Positions 13,006 to 21,786 of a DNA stretch of 45,049 nucleotides are shown piece after piece. Source of the DNA: Burkholderia dolosa (GTDB lineage: Bacteria; Pseudomonadota; Gammaproteobacteria; Burkholderiales; Burkholderiaceae); the NCBI RefSeq assembly GCF_902499135.1, contig NZ_CABVPR010000047.1, forward strand, positions 1 through 45,049, in the 5' to 3' direction. The translations under genes were made by a program, and so were the position numbers. Position 1 is the stretch's first letter. Each line of letters begins with the position of its first letter. The notes under the pieces are model-generated. The model ran no database searches and was not told where the DNA came from. It saw only the letters and a list, made by a program, of their open reading frames with translations.

Positions 13006-14214
13006 ATGACGCCGCTCGACCGCCTCCTCGATTTCCTCGCGCGCGTGCCGTTGCGCATCCGCCTGCCGCAAAGCCGCGGCGGACGCGTCGCGCTTGCGCT
13101 CGTCTTCATCTATTTCGTCTGGGGTTCGACCTACAGCGGCCTGCATTTCGCGCTGCAGTCGTTTCCGCCGCTGCTGCTGTCCGGGCTGCGCAACCTGCTC
13201 GGCGGGATTGGCCTGTTCGTGTTCGCGCTGCGGCGCAAGCCCGAGTGGCCGACGCTGCTGGAAATCCGCAACGCGGCGATCGTCGGCACGATGCTCGTCG
13301 CGCTGTCGTCCGGCACGATCGCGCTGGGGATGCGCACGGTCAGCAGCGGCTCGGCCGCGGTGATGGTCGCGACCGTGCCGCTGTTCGCGACCGTGATCGC
13401 GGCCGTCGCCGGGCGCGCGGTGGCGAAAGGCGAGTGGGCGGCGGTCGCGCTCGGGATGGTCGGCATCGTCGTGCTGAATTCGGGCAGCGCGGCCGCCGCG
13501 AATTCGGCGCTCGGCACGATCTGCGTGCTGGCCGGCGCGCTGTTCTGGGCCGGCGGCGCGCATCTCGCGACGCGCCTGAAGCTGCCGTCCGACCTGTTTC
13601 TGTCGACGTCGCTGCAGATCGGGCTCGGCGGGCTGATGTCGACGCTCGCCGCGTGGCTGCTCGGCGAGCGCGTCGAGCACGTCGCGCCCGCGCCGGTGTT
13701 CGCGTTCCTTTACCTGATGGTGTTCTGCACGATGGCCGCGTACGTCGCGTACGGCTACCTGATCCGCCATACGAGCCCGATCATCGCGAGCAGCTGCATG
13801 TACGTGAATCCGATCGTCGCGGTCGCGCTCGGTGCGCTGATGCTCGGCGAGCCCGTGACGACGGCGACCGTGATGGCGACGGTCGCGATCCTCGGCAGCG
13901 TCGGGCTGTCGTTCTTGTTCGATCCGGCACGCCGGCCGGCCGCGCCTGCGGCGTCCGTCGGCGCGCACGCGGACGCGAACCCGATTTCGACGTCGGCGTT
14001 GATCGTCGCGTCGGCTGCGGACGCGGCGGCGGCATCGATGGCCGCATCCGCGCCGGAGTCGTCCGCGTCCGCGCAGATGCCCGATGCGCCGCCGATGCTG
14101 ACGCCTTCTGCCGTGCCGATCGCCGTGCCGGCACCGGCAGCCGTCGTGGCGCCGGAGCAGGCGTTCGCGCCGCCGCCTGCGGACGAGCCGGCCGCGCCGC
14201 GCGCCGACGCGTGA
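13006..14214 (+). CDS. EamA/DMT transporter with long Ala/Pro-rich C-terminal tail
   Basis: A 402-residue inner-membrane protein. Residues about 25-305 hold ten hydrophobic segments with the YedA-like signatures YFVWGSTYSGLHFAL and YVNPIVAVALGALMLGEPV. The last 95 residues after FLFDPARRP are an extra low-complexity Ala/Pro/Ser tail, absent from typical 300-residue relatives and presumably cytoplasmic or periplasmic and disordered. The substrate is unknown; YedA relatives export amino acids and drugs. It converges with the MFS gene at 14278 with 63 bases between stops. Confidence 0.9.
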   Translation: MTPLDRLLDFLARVPLRIRLPQSRGGRVALALVFIYFVWGSTYSGLHFALQSFPPLLLSGLRNLLGGIGLFVFALRRKPEWPTLLEIRNAAIVGTMLVALSSGTIALGMRTVSSGSAAVMVATVPLFATVIAAVAGRAVAKGEWAAVALGMVGIVVLNSGSAAAANSALGTICVLAGALFWAGGAHLATRLKLPSDLFLSTSLQIGLGGLMSTLAAWLLGERVEHVAPAPVFAFLYLMVFCTMAAYVAYGYLIRHTSPIIASSCMYVNPIVAVALGALMLGEPVTTATVMATVAILGSVGLSFLFDPARRPAAPAASVGAHADANPISTSALIVASAADAAAASMAASAPESSASAQMPDAPPMLTPSAVPIAVPAPAAVVAPEQAFAPPPADEPAAPRADA

Positions 14215-14277
14215 GCGCGGAATCCGACGCGGCCCGACCGGCCGCGGTCCGCGGCGACGCGCTACGATTCGCGGCGT

Positions 14278-15477
14278 TCAGCCGCGCCGTGCGCCGCGAT
14301 GGTGGAACCAGCCGGCGAGCGCCGTAAACAGCAGCCCGGCCGCACACATCCCGATCCAGCCGAAGCCGCGCCACGCGGCGACGCCGGCCGACGAGCCGAG
14401 CGCGCCGCCGATGAAATAGCAGACCATGTACACGGTATTCACGCGGCTGCGCGCGTCCGGCTTCAGCGCGTAGATGCGCGACTGGTTCGAAATCTGCGCG
14501 GCCTGCACGCCGACGTCCAGCACGATCACGCCGATCACGAGCCCGACGAGGCTCGAACCCGACAACGCGAAGATCGCGAACGCCAGCGCGAGCAGCGCGA
14601 TCGCGAGCGAGATGATCGCGAGCGGGCCGCGCTTGTCCGCGAAACGGCCCGCGTACGGCGCGGCCAGCGCGCCCGCCGCGCCGACGATTCCGAACAACCC
14701 TGCGGCCTGCGGGCCCAGATGAAACGGCGCGCCGGCGAGCAGCAGCGTGAGCACCGGCCAGAACGCGCTGAACGCCGCGAACAGCGCGGCGCCTGTCAGC
14801 GACGCTTCGCGCAGCCCGCGCAGTTCGACCGCGAGGTGCCACATCGAGCCGAGCAGCTTGCCGTACGACAGTGTCGACGTCGGCGAGCTGCGCGGCAGCC
14901 GCAGCACGATCACGACGGCGAGTGCGACGAGCGCGGCAACCGATGCGCCGAACACGGCACGCCAGCCGAAATACTCGGCGACGAAGCCTGCTGCCGTGCG
15001 TGCGAGCAGGATGCCGAGCAGCAGCCCGCTCATCACGGTGCCGACCGCCTGGCCGCGCTCGGCCGGCGGCGCGATTTCCGCCGCGAACGGCACGGCCTGC
15101 TGCGCGATCGTCGCGAGCACGCCGATCGCGAGGCTCGCGGCGGCGAGCACCGCGAGCGACGGCGCGGCCGCCGCGACGATCAGCGCGGCCGACAGACCGG
15201 CGATCTGCATCAGGATCAGCCTGCGGCGATCGAAGCGGTCGCCGAGCGGCGCGAGCAGGAACATGCCGGCCGCGTAGCCGAGCTGCGTGGCGGTCGGCAC
15301 CGCGCCGATCCACGACGCGTCGTCGGGAAACGTCGAGCGGAAGCTGTCGAGCAGCGGCTGGTTGTAGTAGATGTTCGCGACCGACACGCCGGCGATCGTC
15401 GCGAGCAGCAACAGCAGGCTGCGCGAGTAGTGCGGCGATGCGGCGTCGGTCGGGCGGTCGGTGGAGGCGGCGGACAT
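14278..15477 (-). CDS. MFS transporter
   Basis: A 399-residue major facilitator with twelve hydrophobic segments. Diagnostic features are NIYYNQPLLDSF in TM1, the A-loop motif LGDRFDRRRLIL between TM2 and TM3, and ADKRGPLAII between TM8 and TM9. The NIYYNQPLL signature is typical of the YgaY/YnfM-like subgroup, generally drug or metabolite exporters. ATG 15477 (MSAASTDRP) is preferred over long upstream extensions that run through unrelated sequence. It lies 167 bases past the phosphodiesterase gene on the same strand and may be a separate unit. Confidence 0.9.
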   Translation of the reverse strand: MSAASTDRPTDAASPHYSRSLLLLLATIAGVSVANIYYNQPLLDSFRSTFPDDASWIGAVPTATQLGYAAGMFLLAPLGDRFDRRRLILMQIAGLSAALIVAAAAPSLAVLAAASLAIGVLATIAQQAVPFAAEIAPPAERGQAVGTVMSGLLLGILLARTAAGFVAEYFGWRAVFGASVAALVALAVVIVLRLPRSSPTSTLSYGKLLGSMWHLAVELRGLREASLTGAALFAAFSAFWPVLTLLLAGAPFHLGPQAAGLFGIVGAAGALAAPYAGRFADKRGPLAIISLAIALLALAFAIFALSGSSLVGLVIGVIVLDVGVQAAQISNQSRIYALKPDARSRVNTVYMVCYFIGGALGSSAGVAAWRGFGWIGMCAAGLLFTALAGWFHHRGARRG

Positions 15478-15644
15478 GACGGCTCGGACGGAGTTGGACG
15501 GCGCGGCGCGGGCATCGCGCGAAGCTGCGCGGGCCGGCGCCGATCGAGGCTGCCGATCATACCGGAGCGCCGCGAATCGTGCCGCGCGCCGCGACGGCGC
15601 AATCTGCGGGCGATCGCGCCCGGCCGCGAGCCCGCGCCGCGCGG

Positions 15645-16472
15645 TCAGTCGACGAGCTCGCCGGTCGGCTCGTAGAACGGATAAGGCCCGTCGCCTTCGT
15701 CGACGTACACGTGGTGCGACGTCATGCCGGTGTCCGGCGCATACGCATGTACGGCGAACGCGGGCGGCTCGAGCCGGAACGCGGACGGCGCGTCGGCGCG
15801 CAGGTCGAACGCGACCTGATGCGCGGGCGCCGGTACGGCCGACGCGAGCGTGCCGCCGAAGCGCGTGAACATCGTCCGGTGCACGTGGCCGCACAGCACG
15901 CGCTCGACGTTCGGATGGCCGCGCAGCAGCGCGTCGAGCTTCGCAGCGGCCGCCGGCGCGAGACGCAGCGCATCCATGTGGCCGATCCCGGACACGAACG
16001 GCGGGTGATGCAGCGCGACGATCGTCGGCCGGCCGCGCGCCGCGTCGAGTTCGCCGGCGAGCCACGCGAGCCGCGCCTCGCACAGGTCGCCGCCGCTCGT
16101 GCCGGGCACCTGCGAATCGAGCGCGAGCACGCGCACCGCGCCGACGTCGAGCGCGTACTGCACGAACGCGCCGCCGCCGTGCAGTTCGGGCCGGTCGGCG
16201 AACGCGCGGCGCAGCGCGGCGCGGTCGTCGTGATTGCCGACCATCAGGTAGTACGGGATCTCGAGCGGCGCGAGCAGCGCGCGCAGGTGCCGGTATTCGT
16301 CGTCGTGGCCGAAGTCGGTCAGGTCGCCGGTCACGAGCACCGCATCGGGGCGCGGCACGAGCGCGTTCAGCTTCGCGACGCAGCGCGCGAGCGCCGCCGC
16401 GGTGTCGACGCGCCGGTACGCGAGCTGGCCCGGGCGCTTGATGTGGAGATCGCTGATTTGAGCAAGCAGCAT
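15645..16472 (-). CDS. GpdQ-like metallophosphodiesterase
   Basis: A 275-residue calcineurin-like phosphoesterase. Metal-binding motifs are complete: DLH at residues 8-10, TGDLTDFG, GNHDD, LHHPPF and GHVHRTMF. Start MLLAQISDLH, overall length and spacing closely resemble the glycerophosphodiesterase GpdQ of Enterobacter (from memory, start MLLAHISDTH). It should therefore hydrolyse phosphodiesters such as glycerophosphodiesters, though cyclic-nucleotide phosphodiesterases of the CpdA group share the motifs. It follows the ABC ATPase gene by 53 bases on the same strand, so is probably the last cistron of the importer operon and acts on the imported substrate in the cytoplasm. Confidence 0.9.
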   Translation of the reverse strand: MLLAQISDLHIKRPGQLAYRRVDTAAALARCVAKLNALVPRPDAVLVTGDLTDFGHDDEYRHLRALLAPLEIPYYLMVGNHDDRAALRRAFADRPELHGGGAFVQYALDVGAVRVLALDSQVPGTSGGDLCEARLAWLAGELDAARGRPTIVALHHPPFVSGIGHMDALRLAPAAAAKLDALLRGHPNVERVLCGHVHRTMFTRFGGTLASAVPAPAHQVAFDLRADAPSAFRLEPPAFAVHAYAPDTGMTSHHVYVDEGDGPYPFYEPTGELVD

Positions 16473-16525
16473 CGTCGTTTCCTCGGAAGTACGTCGTTGT
16501 CGTGCGCCGGCGCGATGCGCGGCGC

Positions 16526-17557
16526 TCATGCGCCGAGCGCGATCAGGCCGTCGGCCGCGATCGCGATGCCGACCGCCGTGCCGCGCGCGAGCTCGACGCG
16601 GCCCGGCACGTCGATCACCAGCGCATCGGGCGCCGCGTGCTCGATCGTGAGCCGCGTGCGCTCGCCGAGAAACGCGCATGCGCCGATCGTGCCGCGCAGC
16701 GGTGCATGCGCGGGATCGACGAGCTGCGCGTCCTCGGGGCGGAAGAACCATTCGTCGGCCGCATGCGGCGTGACGACGCTGCCGCCGGCCGTCGCGAGCG
16801 CGCCGTCGCGCCATTGTCCCGCAAGCCGGTTCAGCGTGCCGATGAACTGCGCGACCGCGCGGTTCGCCGGCCGGTAGTAGATGTCGCGCGGCGTGCCGAT
16901 CTGCTCGATGCGGCCCGCGCCCATCACGACGATCCGGTCGCCGAGCGCCATCGCTTCGGCCTGGTCGTGCGTCACGTAGACGGTCGTCACGCCGAGCTCG
17001 CGCAGCAACGCGTTCATCTCGCGGCGCAGTGCGTCGCGCAGCTTCGCGTCGAGTGCGGTCAGCGGCTCGTCGAGCAGCAGCACGCGCGGACGCACCGCGA
17101 GCGCGCGCGCCAATGCGACGCGCTGGCGCTGGCCGCCCGACAGCTGGTCGATCGGCTTGTCCGCGTGCGCGTCGAGCCGCATCATCGCGAGCAGATCGTC
17201 GACGCGCGCGCGCAGCACGCGCGGCTCGGTCTTGCGGATCTTCAGTCCGTAGCCGACGTTGCCGCGCACCGTCAGGTTCGGAAACAGCGCGTAGTTCTGG
17301 AACACCATGCCGACCTGCCGACGTTCGATCGGCAGCGCGGTCACGTCGTCCGCGCCGAACGCGATCGTGCCGCCGGCGTCGGGCGTATCGAGGCCGGCGA
17401 TCAGGCGCAGCGTCGTCGTCTTGCCGCAGCCGGACGGCCCGAGCAGCACCAGCGTTTCGCCCGCGCCGATCGACAGGTCGAGCGGTTCGAGCACGCGCGT
17501 GCCGCGGAACGTCTTCCCGCAGCGCGCGAGCGTAATGGGAATGGAATCGAGTTTCAT
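16526..17557 (-). CDS. ABC importer ATP-binding protein
   Basis: A 343-residue ATPase of the Fe3+/spermidine/2-aminoethylphosphonate type. Walker A is LLGPSGCGKTTTLRL, the Q-loop lies in VGMVFQNYALFP, the signature is LSGGQRQRVALARAL, Walker B is VLLLDEPLTALD and the H-loop is VYVTHDQAEAMAL. A C-terminal TOBE region (from about residue 255) has FFRPEDAQLVD. It is 13 bases downstream of the second permease gene, clearly the same operon. Confidence 0.95.
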   Translation of the reverse strand: MKLDSIPITLARCGKTFRGTRVLEPLDLSIGAGETLVLLGPSGCGKTTTLRLIAGLDTPDAGGTIAFGADDVTALPIERRQVGMVFQNYALFPNLTVRGNVGYGLKIRKTEPRVLRARVDDLLAMMRLDAHADKPIDQLSGGQRQRVALARALAVRPRVLLLDEPLTALDAKLRDALRREMNALLRELGVTTVYVTHDQAEAMALGDRIVVMGAGRIEQIGTPRDIYYRPANRAVAQFIGTLNRLAGQWRDGALATAGGSVVTPHAADEWFFRPEDAQLVDPAHAPLRGTIGACAFLGERTRLTIEHAAPDALVIDVPGRVELARGTAVGIAIAADGLIALGA

Positions 17558-17570
17558 GTGAACGGAGGAA

Positions 17571-18470
17571 TCAACGGCGGCCGCGCTTGACCGCGCGCGT
17601 GCCCGACGGATCGACGCCGAGCCACTGCATCGCGACGAGCAGCGGCAGCGTCATCAGCAGGAACAGGATCGTGTACGCGCTGCCGACTTCGATCCGCATC
17701 GACGCATAGGTATCGGCGAGGCCGACCGGCAGCGTCTTCGTGTCGGGCGTGTGCAGCATCCACGTGAGGTTGAATTCGCCGATCGACAGCGTGAGCACCG
17801 CGAGCGCACCCGCGACGATGCCCGCGCGCAGGTTCGGCAGCACGATCGTGACGAAGCGCGTGACGAACGGCGCGCCGAGGCTCGCCGCGCCTTCCTCGAG
17901 CGTGCGCAGGTCGGCGCCCGCGGCGACGGCCGCGACCGCGCGCACCATGAACGGCAGCGTGAATACGACGTGCCCGGCGACGATGAACCACAGGCTCGTG
18001 CGGAACGCGGTGAAGCCGCCATAGACGACCAGCAGCGCGAGCGCCGACGCGAGCCCCGGCAGCGCGACCGGCAGCACGAGCGCTTCCTCGATCGCGCGGG
18101 CGACGCGGCTCTTGCTGCGCGCGAGCGCATAGCCGGCCGGCACGCCGATCGCCAGCACGATCGCGAGCGTCGCGAGCGCGACCGCAAACGACAGCGCGAC
18201 CGAGCCGTGATACTGCTGCCACACCTGTTCGAGCCAGCGCAACGTGAGGCCGCTCGACAGACCGCGGAAGTAGTTGACCGTCAGCCCGGCGAGCACCGAC
18301 ATCACGACGGGGACGATCAGGAACGCGCACAGCAGCAGCGTGACGCTCCATTGCATCGCGGCGATCGCGCGTGCGCCGGACGCACGCGGCGCACCGCGCG
18401 CGACGCGGTTTGCATGCGGCGCCGGCGACGCGTGCGCCGGCGAACGTGAAGATTCGGAAAGCGGTTGCAT
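17571..18470 (-). CDS. ABC importer permease 2
   Basis: A 299-residue permease of the binding-protein-dependent (BPD) family with about six transmembrane segments. The cytoplasmic EAA loop that docks the ATPase reads EEGAASLGAPFVTRFVTIVLPNL. An N-terminal Ser/Pro/Ala-rich stretch of about 40 residues precedes TM1. ATG 18470 is chosen because it lies 11 bases from the upstream permease stop. Together with permease 1 it forms the heterodimeric channel. Confidence 0.93.
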   Translation of the reverse strand: MQPLSESSRSPAHASPAPHANRVARGAPRASGARAIAAMQWSVTLLLCAFLIVPVVMSVLAGLTVNYFRGLSSGLTLRWLEQVWQQYHGSVALSFAVALATLAIVLAIGVPAGYALARSKSRVARAIEEALVLPVALPGLASALALLVVYGGFTAFRTSLWFIVAGHVVFTLPFMVRAVAAVAAGADLRTLEEGAASLGAPFVTRFVTIVLPNLRAGIVAGALAVLTLSIGEFNLTWMLHTPDTKTLPVGLADTYASMRIEVGSAYTILFLLMTLPLLVAMQWLGVDPSGTRAVKRGRR

Positions 18471-18481
18471 GACGGACGTCC

Positions 18482-19306
18482 TCAGGCTGCTGCGGCGGCC
18501 GTGTGGCCGGTGAAGCGGCGCGCGAGCGCGAGCACCGCCCACGTGACGATGCCGAGCACGATCGACAGGCCGGCCGCCGTCGCGATGTTCGCGTTCAGCG
18601 TGAACTCGGTGTAGATCGTCATCGGCAGCACGTTCAGATCGGTCGCGAGCGTGAACGCGGTGCCGAACGCACCCATCGCGGTCGCGAAGCAGATCGCGCC
18701 GGCCGCGATCAGGCCCGGCGCGAGCGCCGGCAGCACGATGTCGACGAAGATGCGCGACGGCGACGCGCCGAGCGAGCGCGCGGCTTCCTCGAGCGACGCG
18801 TCGAGCTTCGACGCGGCCGCGATCACGGTGACGATCACGCGCGGAATCGAGAAATACAGGTAGCCGACGAACAACCCGGCGACCGAATACGCGAACACCC
18901 ATTTGTCGCCGACGAGCTTCGCGGACAGCATGCCGATCAGCCCTTGCCGTCCGGCGAGCATGATCACCATGAAGCCGACGACGACGCCCGGGAACGCGAG
19001 CGGAAACGTGAGCAGCGCGAGCAGCACGCGCTTGCCCGCGAATTCGCGGCGCGCGAGCAGCAGGCCCGACACCGTCGACAGCGCGAGCGTCGCGAGCGTG
19101 ACGCCCGCGGACAGCACGACGGTCTCGCAAAGGCTCGTCATGTAGCGCGCATTGCCGAGCAGCGCCGCATACCGCGACAGGAACGCGCCGTCGGCGGACA
19201 CGCGCACGAGCGCCGCCATCGGCAGCAGCCAGAACGCGGCGAATACCGCGAGCGCCGGCGCGACGAGCGCGATGCGCCAGCGCAGCGGGAAAGTCAGGTC
19301 GAACAT
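18482..19306 (-). CDS. ABC importer permease 1
   Basis: A 274-residue inner-membrane permease with six hydrophobic segments. Its EAA loop reads EEAARSLGASPSRIFVDIVLPAL. The start MFDLTFPLRWRI at 19306 lies 17 bases beyond the binding-protein stop. Hydrophobic stretches FPLAFPGVVVGFMVIML and FAYSVAGLFVGYLYFSIP are typical of Fe3+/phosphonate-type permeases. Same operon as the neighbours on both sides. Confidence 0.93.
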   Translation of the reverse strand: MFDLTFPLRWRIALVAPALAVFAAFWLLPMAALVRVSADGAFLSRYAALLGNARYMTSLCETVVLSAGVTLATLALSTVSGLLLARREFAGKRVLLALLTFPLAFPGVVVGFMVIMLAGRQGLIGMLSAKLVGDKWVFAYSVAGLFVGYLYFSIPRVIVTVIAAASKLDASLEEAARSLGASPSRIFVDIVLPALAPGLIAAGAICFATAMGAFGTAFTLATDLNVLPMTIYTEFTLNANIATAAGLSIVLGIVTWAVLALARRFTGHTAAAAA

Positions 19307-19323
19307 CGGTCGCGTCCCGGCGC

Positions 19324-20352
19324 TTACTGCATCGTCTGCAGATACTGCTGGCCGAACGCCTGCTGGCCGGCCGCCATCCTGCCGAAGTCGACCGGTTTCG
19401 CGCGCGCGTATTCGCTCGCCGGCAGGAACTTCGCGGCGACGTCCGCGCCGAGCGTCTGCGCGCGCACCGGACGCAGGTACGCGTTCGCCCACAGCTTCTG
19501 TCCTTCGTCCGACAGCACGAAGTCGAGCACCTTGCGGCCGTTCGCTTCGTGCGGCGCGCCCTTCACGAGGCCCATCACGTACGGCACCGCGATCGTGCCT
19601 TCCTTCGGAATCACGAATTCGACGTTCGCGTTGTCCTTGTACTTCGCGCGATACGCATCGAAGTCGTAGTCGAGCAGGATCGGAATCTCGCCGGACAGCA
19701 CGCGCGCGTACGCAGTCTGCTTCGGCACGATCGGCGCGTTCGCCTTCAGCTTGCGGAACCAGTCGAGGGCCGGCCTGAAGTTGTCGAGGCTGCCGCCGAG
19801 CGCCTGATTCACCGCGACCGCGCCCGCATAGCCGACGAACGCGCTCGACGGATCGAGATAGCCGACCATCCCCTTGTACTCGGGCTTCAGCAGATCGGCC
19901 CACGAGCGCGGCACCGGCTTGCCGTCGAGCGCGTCCTTGTTCACGAAGAAGCCGAGCGTGCCCGAGTGAATCGCGAACCAGTAGCCTTGCGGGTCCTTCA
20001 GGTTTGCGGGGATGTCGTTCCAGTGCGCGGGCTTGTACGGCGCGATCACGCCCTTGTCCTTCGCCTGAAACGCCGACGACACGCCGAGGTACACGACGTC
20101 GGCGACTGGGCTCTTCTGTTCGGCGATCAGCTGCGCGATTGCCTGACCGGAGTTCTTGTTGTCGAACGGCACGCGGATGCCGGTCTTCTGCTTGATCGCC
20201 GCGATCTGCGCGGCCCAGTCGGCCCACTCGGGCGGGCAGTTGTAGCAGATCGCCGTTTCTTCGGCGTGAGCGGCAGGGGCGAGCGCGACGAGCGCCGCGC
20301 AGGCGAGCGGCGCGGCGAGGGCGCGCAGCAGCGAGGTCGGACGAAAGGACAC
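19324..20352 (-). CDS. ABC importer periplasmic substrate-binding protein
   Basis: A 342-residue type-2 periplasmic binding protein of the Fe3+/spermidine/2-aminoethylphosphonate class. A signal peptide covers about residues 1-30 and ends APAAHAEE. The mature N-terminus has a paired-cysteine ICYNCPPEW motif, likely a disulfide. GTG 20352 (product begins with SFRPTSLLRA after the initiator) is preceded by a GGAGA site. Length and hinge motifs (ADVVYLGVSSAF, GTLGFFVNKDAL) are standard. The ligand cannot be deduced; glycerophosphodiesters or aminoethylphosphonate would suit the adjoining phosphodiesterase. Confidence 0.9.
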   Translation of the reverse strand: MSFRPTSLLRALAAPLACAALVALAPAAHAEETAICYNCPPEWADWAAQIAAIKQKTGIRVPFDNKNSGQAIAQLIAEQKSPVADVVYLGVSSAFQAKDKGVIAPYKPAHWNDIPANLKDPQGYWFAIHSGTLGFFVNKDALDGKPVPRSWADLLKPEYKGMVGYLDPSSAFVGYAGAVAVNQALGGSLDNFRPALDWFRKLKANAPIVPKQTAYARVLSGEIPILLDYDFDAYRAKYKDNANVEFVIPKEGTIAVPYVMGLVKGAPHEANGRKVLDFVLSDEGQKLWANAYLRPVRAQTLGADVAAKFLPASEYARAKPVDFGRMAAGQQAFGQQYLQTMQ

Positions 20353-20423
20353 GATGAATCTCCGGACGAAGTAGGGAAGCGCAGCGGTAAGGCGCGTCTG
20401 CGCGCGCGCTCGCAAGGCCGGTA

Positions 20424-21449
20424 TCAGACCTTGCGCAATTGCAGGCCGGCGGCCGGCGGCGCGACGGTCGCGCCGTCGCGTACCGCGTGCGGCAGGATCG
20501 TCGACGTACGCTCGATCGTCGCGCCGCCGATGCTGTCGACGAGACGCCGCCACGCGTGGCGGCCGATGTCGCGGTTCGGCGTCGCGACGCTCGCGAGCGG
20601 CGGCGCGAGCAGTTCGCCGAGCGCGATGCCGTCGAAGCCGAGCACCGACAGATCGTCGGGAACCGAGAAGCCCGCGCGGCGCAGCCCGCGCATCACGACC
20701 ATCGCGAGCAGGTCGTTGCTGCAGAACAGCGCGGTCGGGCGCGTCGCCTGCGCGGTCAGGTGCGCGAGCACCGCATCGGGCAGCTCGGGTGCGTTGAAGT
20801 CGACTTCGACCGGCGGCAGCGTCGCGACGCCGCTTTCGTCGAGCGCCTGCGCATAGCCGAGATGACGCTGACGCGCACGATCGGACGCGGCGAGCGAGCC
20901 CGCGACCATCAATACGCGGCGGTGGCCGCGCGCGGTCAGCAGGCGTACGCCGTCGTACGCGGCGCGGCGGTTGTCGACCGACACGGACGGGCGGCGCTGC
21001 GTGTCGTTGTGCATCAGTACGTAATGCGGGCCGTCGCGATCGAGCATGTCGAGCAGCGGGTGCGTGTCCGCGTCGGCGACGGTCAGGATCAGCCCTTCGA
21101 CGCGCTGCTCGCGCAGCGTTTCCATCGCGTGACGCTCGCGCGCCGCGTCGTATTCGGTCGTCATCAGGATCAGCTTGAAGCCGGCGGCCGTCGCGAGTTC
21201 GTCGATTCCCTGCAGGCAATCGGCGAACACCGGGTTCGACAGCGTCGGCACGACGACGCCGACGAGCCGCGTGCGCTCGCCGCGCAGTTGACGGCCGAGC
21301 GGACTCGGGCGGAACTGCAGCGCGTCGATCGCATGGCGGATCGTTTCGAGCGTCGCCGGGCTGACGGTGTGCGGCGCGTTGATCGCGCGCGACACGGTGG
21401 CGATCGAAAAGCCCGCGAGGGCGGCTACGTCCTTGATGGTCGAAGTCAT
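20424..21449 (-). CDS. LacI-family transcriptional regulator
   Basis: A 341-residue repressor. The N-terminal HTH is STIKDVAALAGFSIATVSRAIN, with hinge residues following near 45-60. Residues about 62-330 form a periplasmic-binding-like sensor domain (LVGVVVPTLSNPVFADCL, FCSNDLLAMVVMRGL, LGFDGIALGELLAP). It is the first gene before the importer operon, 71 bases upstream of the binding protein, and twin LacI-type operators lie in its own promoter region, so autoregulation and control of the importer are likely. The inducer is unknown. Confidence 0.94.
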   Translation of the reverse strand: MTSTIKDVAALAGFSIATVSRAINAPHTVSPATLETIRHAIDALQFRPSPLGRQLRGERTRLVGVVVPTLSNPVFADCLQGIDELATAAGFKLILMTTEYDAARERHAMETLREQRVEGLILTVADADTHPLLDMLDRDGPHYVLMHNDTQRRPSVSVDNRRAAYDGVRLLTARGHRRVLMVAGSLAASDRARQRHLGYAQALDESGVATLPPVEVDFNAPELPDAVLAHLTAQATRPTALFCSNDLLAMVVMRGLRRAGFSVPDDLSVLGFDGIALGELLAPPLASVATPNRDIGRHAWRRLVDSIGGATIERTSTILPHAVRDGATVAPPAAGLQLRKV

Positions 21450-21462
21450 GAACTGATGCGAT

Positions 21463-21500
21463 GTAAACGTTTTCGGCAACGGGATTATCGAAAACGTTTG
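21463..21500. promoter_or_regulatory. Twin inverted LacI-type operators
   Basis: Two sites in opposite orientation share AAACGTTTTCG: GTAAACGTTTTCG at 21463-21475 and TCGAAAACGTTTG at 21488-21500. Each holds the AAACGTTT core of LacI/PurR-type operators and their centres are about 25 bases apart. They lie 14-51 bases upstream of the lacI-type start codon, ideal for autoregulation. Confidence 0.75.
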
Positions 21501-21767
21501 TGACTTCGCGATGACGCGGCGCAATGCGCACATCGTGGTGCGCGCGGGCCGAACGTATGACGACCGGCGTGCGATCGACGCGCGCCAGGCACGGCCGACG
21601 CGATTGTATCGGTGCGAGCGGAAGAGTGGTCGAATTCGACGAACGATGTCGGGTTTCGGCCATATGTGATGCATCCGTTCCGCATCCGTTCGCACGACCG
21701 GCGCGACGAACGCGCGATTCATCGGATGCGCCGTGTCGGAACAAGGGGACGCTTGCGCAAGCAATGG

Positions 21768-21773
21768 TAGAAT
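21768..21773 (+). promoter_or_regulatory. Probable -10 box of the tRNA-Leu gene
   Basis: TAGAAT, one mismatch from TATAAT, 13 bases before the mature 5' end, followed by a GC-rich discriminator (CCGGTCCGCCC) as in stringently controlled stable-RNA promoters. No good -35 element is evident. Confidence 0.5.
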
Positions 21774-21786
21774 CCGGTCCGCCCTT

